Source: Fagopyrum homotropicum (taxonomy: Eukaryota > Streptophyta > Magnoliopsida > Caryophyllales > Polygonaceae). From it: a DNA stretch of 64,000 nucleotides. Below are positions 55,801-64,000 of the stretch, in pieces. The stretch lies in assembly GCA_033239125.1 (NCBI GenBank), contig BSWB01000004.1, positions 81,372,501 through 81,436,500 on the forward strand. The letters are read 5' to 3'. Positions within the stretch are counted from its first letter, which is position 1; each line of letters starts with the position of its first letter. The translations under genes and the position numbers were made by a program. The notes under the pieces are model-generated. The model was given only the letters and a program-made list of their open reading frames with translations. It was not told where the DNA came from and made no database searches.

Positions 55801-57376
55801 TGTGAGCAAATAAGATTTAAATTTATATCCAAGAACCAAGCCTAAGGATAGCGAATCTGTAGTGTTCGAATCAATCATAGTATGGGCTGATATTCCGGAG
55901 TCGATCTCAGGGAATCGGTGATACCAAGCAGCAAAAGTAATCTAACTTCTGTAGCAAGCAAAGCAATGATCAATGTAAAGAATATAGAAGTAAGAATAAC
56001 TAGGAATGCGGATTTTAAAGATCCAAGGAGAGGGTCTAAGTTTAGAGCCGGATAGCAAAGGTAGGCATTGTAAGGTGAAGTTCCAACACTCTTTTATCTC
56101 TCCGAAAGGATTCTAATTAATGGATGTTGAGTCTCGTCAAGAAGAGGTTCTAAGGATAGGATTATACTCTCAATACCAAACACCAAACCCAAGGAAGTTG
56201 AAAGAAAAACAAAAGTAAAGGCTTTGAGACTCTCCACCTTAATAGAGGGTTTTGAATCCTGTATTACCTAGAACTTATAAACACGCATAACCAAGCAAGG
56301 ATAAGGGTTAGAAAGGGTTAACAAGGGTAGGATTTTGGCAATATTCAAATTTGGATAAAGGGAAAAGCAAAACGTGCAAAACAGGGGAAACTACGGGTAG
56401 ATCTTGGGAAACCACGGTCGTGGTTCTTGAAGAACATGCCGTGGAAAACGTCGTTCGAGGGTTTCGGCTTACAACTCTTAGGGTCCGATCTATAAAGGCT
56501 TAGTATATCATCATCTATACCACAACCATCAACCCTTCACCCTATAATCGCAGGAGGGTTTATCCAACAATCATCATATTCAATTCATGATCAAGAAAGA
56601 GAATTAAGAATAACATGCAACCAACAAGAACACAAAGATGAATAATGATGAAATCAATAATCAACCATAAAAAATCAATAACTGAATCAAACAACGTATG
56701 ATCCCAGAGTATGTGTTCTCAAAGACAATAATCAAAACCTAAGAAATATCTCACAAAGTCTCCATGGCGGGATAAAGAAAGCTCTTCAATCTCTCCCGAT
56801 GGTGAAGCAATTACGTCTCGAACGTGACAAATCCGATGTCTGGAAGTGAATCCAAATGTGTGATGTATAAGCCGTCCTCAAAAAATGCAGGGGTCGACCT
56901 TCTTTTATAAGATAAAATTAGGTTTGCACCCTTTCTCCTTTCTTGCTGATGTGGCAATAACGGAACGGTCTTTTTCGAAGAAAACCACGGCTGTGGTTTA
57001 CCCCGTGATGACTCTCGACCTCCTTTCCACGTGCGAAATTCAAAGAAATACCTAAACCCCGGCCATGGAACTTCCTTCTTGGCCGTGGTTCTTCCTTTTC
57101 GATGCTTTTATCCTTTGCTTCACTTCATACTCCCTCCTATGATTCTCAAATGCTCCCTAATGAACTCCACATAGTCTAATACTCTCCAAATGCTTCCTTT
57201 CCACTCCAGTTCAGCGCCCATTCACCCAAAATCACAACAAAGTTTGTGTAGATTTCAATTCCAAGATAATAGGTGAATGTGCTCAATAAATGCTATGAAT
57301 ATATGTCCATGTGCTCAAAACAAAGGGAAAAACTACCTATATGCACATCTAAACTACGTCATATTTCATTCTATCA
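55801..57376 (-). mobile_element. 3' LTR of element E
   Basis: 1576 bp, TGTGAGCAAATAAG...CATTCTATCA on the plus strand (55799 is an alternative start). Distantly similar to the A/C/F LTRs at its U5 end ('taaatttata..gatattccggagtcgatctcag'). Minus-strand TATA-like CTTATAAAAG at 56904-56913; CCACGGCCGTGG-type block 1 at 56985-57092 and block 2 at 56410-56447. Confidence 0.75.
56985..57092. promoter_or_regulatory. dyad motif block 1, element E LTR
   Basis: AACCACGGCTGTGGTT, CCCCGGCCATGGAA and TTGGCCGTGGTT, ending about 70 bp upstream of the TATA box on the minus strand. Block 2 (CCACGGTCGTGGTT, GCCGTGG) lies about 500 bp downstream. Confidence 0.55.
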
Positions 57377-58640
57377 AAATACCTCATACTTGCCTCTTAC
57401 TTGTCCCCAAGCAAGGTTCAAATTTAGAATACAAAGATGTATGAAATATGAATGCAAAGACTAGGAAAAACACAATATTTTTGGATTCGTGCTTCAATTC
57501 ATAGATCACTCTCTACACTTGTTTCATAGCTTTCCAAAAACCGTTATCCGAGCAAAAAGACTCATGCCTTGAAAAGAATAATCACATCTTGCAAAAGCTT
57601 TCAAAACAAGCATCATAACCTGAAGCAAAATCAAAATCAATCATGGAAAAAATCCAATTTGGACAACAAAGCCAAACAACAATTTTCAAAGATCTTAAGG
57701 TATTTAAAATGAAGGTCAACAAACGTGTTATAGTGGGATATGTATAGGATATGTGGTGAAAAATCCGGGAAAGAGGACAATAACATCAAAAACTTTTTAT
57801 GTACACTTCAACAAACACCAATGAGAGATTTACTCTTCTTTTTCAGAACAACTTTTTTTACTTTACTTTTTGAGACCAAAGATAGAGGTGCACAATAACC
57901 GAAGCCTATGAAATCAACATTAACTCTATTTTCTGAGTTGCCTCAAACCGTGATGCACATATAATGACTCGTTAGGAATATCACTCAATCCGACTTTGGC
58001 AAGACACAAACACCCGACTTTGTGAATGGTGCCGAGTTACTCATCATCATGATTGACTTCCCCAAACCTATTTTCTAACACATTCACCACTTTCAACTTC
58101 ATCTTCACAACTTTTGCACAATTGCATCCTAATTCCCAGATAGCTAATAAGAGGAAATATATATATATACATGAGGAGATAAAAGGTGATCAAGAAGACG
58201 AAAGGAATAAAAATCGGAATGTCTTAATCATATCAATAAGAAGTGTAAGAACTAATCAGCGGTTTCAACCTTCAATTTCTCAACATAACATAGATCAAAT
58301 TCCAAACTATCAAACTTGCAAGAAAATTCAGCAAAACATTCAAATCCTGTATAATTCACTATTCCGTTTAAACACATAAAATCATCAAAAATCCAATCCA
58401 CAAGTAGTTTTCTTCATTGAGGTCATTCCAATCCTAGAAGCACAAAAAAATTTAAATTTTCCAATTTTTTTTTCTGATTTTTCAAAGCTGTAAAATGCAA
58501 AGCAATAACGAAACATGTAACAATGAAAATGTAAATGCAAAGTAGGATGGACAATCAAAGCAAAAAAGTATCAAGAGTTATTACAGACCAAGGTATTTCA
58601 ATCACCCCATAACTTAACTACACGTTGTTCCCAACGTGCA
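57377..58640 (-). other. 3' noncoding region and PPT of element E
   Basis: PPT (AAGTATGAGGTATTT, minus) and stem-loop GCTTG-GGGA-CAAGT (57399-57412). The conserved block shared with A, C and F is at about 57945-58045. Stem-loop GCACGTT-GGGAAC-AACGTGT plus AAGTTATGGGGTG is at 58601-58639. No gene. Confidence 0.65.
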
Positions 58641-58718
58641 AACAAAGCAAAGAAAAGTACAGAAACTCACAATTTTTGATAAAGATGATAAGGGAGAGAA
58701 ACGTCATCAACCGAGTGG

Positions 58719-59787
58719 TGGTAGGAATGGATTCCATGAGGGGTCATATGCGCGGCCAAACTGAGCATGTAGAGGTCCCCCATCATCGGTTGACGATCCT
58801 CCACGATGACAAAACTGTTGTCCATGTTGTCCATCCGTAACTGAAGTCCCGAAAGCCATGGAGGCGTCTCGTCGAACCAAGTTGGTCGCTTGGACGTGAT
58901 AGCGCGGTGCGGGGAAGGACTGAGGGAGACTTTGGCAACTTTCCAAAGACTTTGGCAGCTTGCTCTCCCATGGATGGGATCTCAGCTGGCAGCTCCGAAG
59001 AGCTGCCAAAGTCTCCCTCAACTTTGTACTCACTAGGACCAGTATCCTTCCCAGTGTCCATGTCTTCCTCACCATGTCCTCCTACCGCCTCAGCATCGGC
59101 ATCATCCTCATCAACCTCTAGACCTCCCATCTCAGCGTGCCTCTGTTCGAACGTCAACTTCCAGTTGTGAGGGTTCCAAATGGAGTATTCCGACCTCCAT
59201 GAGATCCCTCTCCCACCTTTGCCCTCCCAGGGCATAGCAGCATGCGGTAGACATCTATGATGGGGAATCAAGATACCCCTATGGATGAATCTCTCAATAC
59301 CAAGAGGTCTAGCCTCCGCGGCTAGTTCACAGGCAGAAAAATCAATGTACAAGTGACGAACAATATGAGTCACTATGCCTCCCATACAAATATCTCCCCT
59401 AGGGTTGTTCTTAATCTACCTCAAGCTATCAGCAAGCAATGTGGCACAGTCAGGAGTGGCGCCGGTAGCTATGCAGTACAAAATGAAAAGCTCATCGGCC
59501 TTAAGCCGCTGTGGCGTCTCGGTCCTAGGAAACAAACATTCGGAAATAATCCGATGTGCAAGCTTGAAGGACGGGTTGTAGATCAAGCTTTCCTTAGAAT
59601 CGGCCTGGTGCCATCTATCTACAGAACAAACTACCACAGCTATGCTCTCCAAAAAAGCACTAGGCCTTGTGGTCCTAGGGAAAGTCCCATGAACGGTATC
59701 TCCAAACCCAAAACACTGAGCAAACCTCCCAATAGACAAATTATAATTCCGTTTCATAAACCAAGTGGTGGTACGAATGGATGCCAT
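58719..59787 (-). pseudogene. ORF1-type gene of element E, copy 1
   Basis: Minus-strand frame from 59787 to 58783 with one stop at 59416. It reads MKRNYNLSIGRFAQCFGFGDTVHGTFPRTTRPSAFLESIA, YNPSFKLAHRIISECLFPRTETPQRLKADELFILYCIATG, then GGIVTHIVRHLYIDFSACELAAEARPLGIERFIHRG, and an acidic DEDDADAEAVGGHGEEDMD tract. The 'NPSFKLAHRIISECLF..DELFILYC' run is typical of the ATHILA ORF-1 family, of unknown function. It is a near-duplicate of the next entry and lacks the first 60 or so residues kept there. Confidence 0.65.
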
Positions 59788-60995
59788 AATGGGTCATATG
59801 CGCGGCCAAACTGAGCATGGTAAAGGTCCCGCATCATCGGCTGACCATGCTCCACGGTGCCGAGACGATTGTCCATGCTATCCATCCGTGACTGAAGTCC
59901 CAAAAGCCATGGAGGCATCTCGTTGAACCAGTTGGGGCGCTTGGACGTGCTAGCGCGCGCTGGAAAGGACTTATGGAGACTTTGTCAACTTTCCGGAGAC
60001 TTTGGCAGCTTGCTCTCCAATAGATGGGAACTAAGATGGCGGCTCCGGAAAGCTGCCAAAGTCTCTCTAAATTGTGTACTCACTTGGACCGGTATCTGTC
60101 CTAGTGTCCATGTCATCCAGACCATGTCCTCCTACCACCTCAGTAGCGGCATCATCCTCAACAACCTCTGGACCTCTCATCTCAGCGTGCATTAGCACGA
60201 ACGTCAACTTCCAGTTGTGAGGGTTCCAAATGGAGTATTCTGACCTCCATGGTATCCCTATCCCGCCTTTTCCTCCCAGGGCATAGCAGCATGCAGTGGA
60301 CGTCTATGAAGGGGAATCGAAATACCCCTATGGATGAATCTCTCAAGACCAAGAGGTCTAGCCTCCGCGGCTAGTTCACAAGCAGAAAAATCAACATACA
60401 AGTGACGAGCAATATGAGTCACTATCCCTCCCACACAAATATCTCCCCTAGCTTTGTTCTTAATCTATTTCAAGCTATCAGCAAGCAATATGGCACAGTC
60501 AGGAGTGGCGCCGGTAGCTATGTAGCACAAAATGAAAAGCTCATTAGTCTTAAGCCATTGTGGCATCTCGAACCTATGAAACAATCATTCGGACATAATC
60601 CGATGCGCAAGCTTGAAGGACGGGTTGTAGATCAAGATTTCCTTAGAATCGGCATGGTTCCATCTATCTGCAGAACAAACTACCATAGCTATGCTCTCCC
60701 AAAAAGAACTAGGCCTTGTGGTCCTAGGAAAGGTCCCATGAACGGTATCTCCAAATCCAAAGCTCTTAGCAAACGTCCCAATCAAAAAATTATAATTCCG
60801 GTTCATCATCTGGAACTTAACGGTTCTCTCCCTAGCATCATAGTCAAAAGAGGTAAAAAGCTCCATGGTCAATTCCTCGTAGGCATGCTCTCTAATGCCT
60901 ATGAAGTCTCTAAGTCCAACATTGTCAATCATCATGTTTAGATCATCAAAAACATTCATACACTCGAGCTCCTCAATCAGTAAGTACCTAGGGGA
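59767..60995 (-). pseudogene. ORF1-type gene of element E, copy 2
   Basis: Holds the amino end missing from copy 1: LIEELECMNVFDDLNMMIDNVGLRDFIGIREHAYEELTMELFTSFDYD, similar to the ORF1 remnant of element D (LEHLGMLESMQELLNNAGLGDFL). It continues MMNRNYNFLIGTFAKSFGFGDTVHGTFPRTTRPSSF to 60585, then frames break and homology to copy 1 goes on to about 59770. Repeat spacing is about 1.05 kb. The open frame extends past 61004 only by chance into the LTR. Confidence 0.65.
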
Positions 60996-61003
60996 AACGA
61001 TGG

Positions 61004-62650
61004 TGTAACACCACAAATTCGCGGGACTCGGGATGCAATGGGCGTTGACCTCACAGCGGATTCCGACCCTTAGCCTAACAACAATTTCACCGGATCTTGT
61101 AACAAAGCACAAGTAAAGGCCAAAACCGAAATAGATATTTTTGGAAATGATATGATTCCCGGAAGAAAACAAACAAAGACTCCACCTGAGATACAACACC
61201 AAAGGCCAAACGCCATAAGCATGACATAAGAAATACGATATACAATACACAAACATCAGTATAAAACCGTTAACTAATAATCAAGCATTAGAAACAAGGT
61301 GATGGCACAAACACACGTAAGTCATCATAAACACATAACAAACTCCAAAGAACACAAATCCGGTTTGTTATCTTTTTATTAAGTCATATCCCATTTTAAT
61401 TCAACTTCTTTTCTGACACGAGAATCTCCCGAAACTCGCCTCCATCCCTACTTACCGGCAAGGAATAGTACTGATGCATCCGACCGTCTACCCGCACAGG
61501 CTAGCCTCCGAGAACCTCCTAGACTCTCGCAAGAGCTAGGAAGATGATGTCACCGCCCGTTATCATAAACTCGACATAAGAAATACGGAACCCCTGTTGC
61601 CCATTCTTTCGGATCTCTCGGCCGCATTCCTAACCTGCAAGGCAACTACAACATCGGTATAAAACCGTTAGCTATTAATCAAGCATTAGAATCAAGGTGA
61701 TGGCACAAACACACGTAAGTCATCATAAACACATAACAAACTCCAAAGCACACAAATCCGGTTTGTTATCTTTTTATTAAGTCATATCCCATTTTAATTC
61801 AACTACTTTTCGGACATGAGAATCTCCCGAAACTCGCCACCGTCCCTACTTACCGGCAAGGAATGGTACTGATGCATCCGACCGTCTACCCGCACAGGCT
61901 AGCTTCCGGGAACCTCCTAGACTCTCGCAAGGGCTAGGCAAATGATGACACCGCCCATTATCATACACTTGGGCTAAAATAATATAAAGTCGGTGGTCCT
62001 ATTACCGATTTAATTGTTATAACATAAACAATAAAACGCACACAACCAAACACATATCGAAACTAATACATAGAATACGAGCTAAGTAAGTCACTCAACG
62101 CCTGTTAAAAGGCACACGATCAATAACTCTCATACGCTAGAAGTCCTTAGGCTTCTAGTCCCCATGATATCACGATATCATAAACCATCAACATGCTAGG
62201 ATAACCACTCCTAGCCCCAACGATCTTACAAGATCACCTCACCAACACAACATATAGTAGGATAATCCATTCCCAGTCATCATGATCCTACAAGATCATA
62301 CAACCCCAAAACCTCAAGCATTAGAACGCTCACAATATGAAACATACACTCAAAGCCTTATAACCTCTCCAGATCAAACACACATCAAGCCTTAAAATAA
62401 ACGAAAAAGTCCTCAAGTACTCACCTAAGGTTCATAACCGCTACTTGGTATTCACTCTAAGTTATGCTAGATCCAACATAGCATGATTCTATCACTAAAC
62501 ATAACTAGATCTAGAAAGAAGGTACTCACACGAGGTCAAAGGCGGAGGACGATCTACGGATGTCGAATGTGGGTTCGTTGGGCCTTTATCGGGGCGCTTC
62601 CGAACCTAAAACCACAACTAATCACATTTGGCTTATACGCTAAATTCGAT

Positions 62651-62690
<40 letters not shown>

Positions 62691-63958
62691 AAAATCGTTT
62701 TTCAAAAGCCAACGTTAAAACTCGTAATTTACCTTTTAGGGGAAAAATATGAAATTCTAGAAACATGTTCATAAAACCGCATTTAAACATTTGAGCCATA
62801 AGCCGAACGTAATCAAACAAGGGAATAATATATAGTATAAATAAATATAAGGATATACCTACAATTAAAATCCAAGGTTAAAAACAGCTAAAACATTTTA
62901 CGGGGCAATTTATACAATTTCATAAATATGGGTCATGATCTGCAAATTAAATTTTCTAGGCCAAATCTGTAATTAATTGTAGTAAAGGGAAGTTTTGCAA
63001 CTTTATAAAAGTTAGGTCAAAACTACAAATATAAAATATGGGTTACAGATTGCAATTATACTAAATTTTGAGAAACCCGATTTAATTAGGGCAAAGGATT
63101 CCTTTGAATCCTTAGCTTGGCGGCGGGGAGGAGCAGACACTGGGTTTGGCAAAGCGAGGGTGGATTAGTAGGATGAAGGTGAGGTAGGGTTTCTCCGTTG
63201 TGTGGCAGCAGTTGACTCCCTCAGTCCGGCGGTTACAAAGAAGAAGCAGGTTGAGAAGGAGGTCTCCTTCTGCGATGGTTTCGACGCCATCTCACCCTAG
63301 TGGCTGTTGCGGAGATGGTTCTCCGGACAGACTCGACATAAGAGAAGAGGGTGAATGGCGAGATGGAGATGAGTGTTGCTAGCAATGATGTTGGATCGAG
63401 AATGAGCTTGAGAGTCGTTGTAGAGGGAAATAACTGTTGAGGAGAAGACGGGAGATGAAGTGCCCCGGTGAGGGAGACGAGTTGCGTAGGAGAGAATGGG
63501 AAACAGAGGAAGAGGGAGATCGTGGAGTAAATCTTGAGTGGTTGGGAGGCTGAAAAGCCAGGAACGAGAGGTCGGGTGTGGTGGCAGCTAGGTGAGGGGT
63601 CGAGCTAGGATGAGAATAGGGCTCATTGGTGCTCAGGGCTAGCCTGGGCGGGACAAGCAACTGGACAAAGGCTAGACGACCACTGAAAGAAGGGCTGCCT
63701 AGCGTGGGAGTGAAAAAAAAGAAATTAGAAAAAGTAATAAAATAAAAAAAATTGGAAATCGGAAAACAGAATAACTCGAGAAAAACACTCTAAACGAACT
63801 TTTCGGATCGGAAACATTTCCGAAAATAATATACAGAATTATTTACACATATCAAATCAATAAAAATAATCATAACGAAGATTTTTTAGATATTAAAATT
63901 GTAATAAATATACGGAGAAATACATATCGAAAACACGCCTTAAAAGTGGGGTGTCTCA
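61004..63958 (-). mobile_element. large chromovirus-type LTR (3' LTR of an element running off the window)
   Basis: 2955 bp, TGTAACACCACAAATTCGCGGG...GGGGTGTCTCA on the plus strand. The terminal block matches the ends of the other chromovirus LTRs. On its right is a minus-strand PPT. It contains an imperfect tandem duplication (61259-61975), a TA run (about 62652-62685) and a GC-richer 63115-63710 whose frames are low-complexity and not called. It inserted into the ORF1 of element E. Confidence 0.8.
61259..61975. repeat. tandem duplication inside the large LTR
   Basis: Unit of about 317 bp at 61259-61575 repeated at 61657-61975 (offset 398 bp) with few differences, including 'gtataaaaccgttar', 'cgaaactcgcc' and 'ccgaccgtctacccgcacagg'. 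The spacer repeats 'gacataagaaatacg' from just left of unit 1. Confidence 0.85.
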
Positions 63959-64000
63959 CGAGATCCCCCTAAAAACAAGTTTTCTCGCGAAACTTGCTAT
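63959..64000 (-). other. PPT and interior start of the chromovirus beyond the window
   Basis: Minus-strand AAACTTGTTTTTAGGGGG followed by the LTR. The same tract precedes the plus-strand LTR at 53557. Confidence 0.75.

Larger units (their letters stand above)
55801..61003 (-). mobile_element. element E, ORF1-bearing non-autonomous retrotransposon, minus strand
   Basis: 3' LTR at 55801-57376, PPT and stem-loop at 57377-57412, 3' noncoding region, then an ORF1-type gene duplicated in tandem. It is cut at 61003 by another LTR, so the 5' part, any gag and the 5' LTR are outside or lost. No RT, protease or integrase is seen. Confidence 0.75.

Noticed and set aside
63115..63710. GC-richer patch with Ser/Pro-rich frames that could be a captured host gene
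   Set aside because: It lies inside an LTR, frames are short and compositionally biased, and no domain is recognisable.

Overview
The window is plant nuclear DNA, almost certainly pericentromeric or other repeat heterochromatin of a flowering plant. I find no host gene, tRNA, rRNA or CRISPR. Nearly every base belongs to nested Ty3/gypsy LTR retrotransposons, most of them decayed. Two lineages are present. One is Athila/Calypso-like: primer site complementary to tRNA-Asp, a single gag-PR-RT-RNaseH-INT frame, LTRs of about 1.5-1.8 kb, and a PPT with core AAGTATGGGGTATTTT. The other is chromovirus-like (Del/Tekay type): primer site complementary to initiator tRNA-Met, CCHC knuckles, and a chromodomain-like tail.

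Layout. 1-14056: a minus-strand chromovirus, broken by solo LTR S (435-2261, perfect TSD) and by composite element D (3813-11620, minus, three LTRs around two deleted interiors). 14057-30515: element B (+), whose 5' LTR is split by complete element A (14176-25187, TSD GAGAT). 30516-41701: element C (+), the best preserved, with one in-frame stop. 41702-51752: element F (minus), a close relative of C joined tail to tail with it, so the two form an inverted repeat of about 10 kb per arm. 51753-55800: plus-strand chromovirus remains with one full LTR. 55801-61003: element E (minus), with an ORF1-type gene duplicated in tandem. 61004-64000: a 2955-bp chromovirus-type LTR (minus) and the start of its interior.

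The most unusual signal is a set of short dyad-symmetric motifs. S, B, C, F and E carry CCACGGCCGTGG; A carries AAATCGGCCGATTT; D and the chromovirus LTR carry CCGC-N4-GCGG. They recur at matching places: just upstream of the LTR TATA box, again about 450-600 bp downstream inside the LTR, and in the hypervariable protease-RT linker. A also has them after pol. The Athila-type forms share the core CGGCCG but have different, still self-complementary arms. Neighbouring coding sequence is nearly identical between A and C, yet the motif differs. A second signal is a twice-used module in the 3' noncoding region: a GGGA-loop hairpin followed by AAGTATGGGGT. Its stems show compensatory changes between elements.

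None of these elements looks able to move alone as read, except perhaps C with help. The region reads as successive insertion, LTR recombination, deletion with templated filler, and slow decay.
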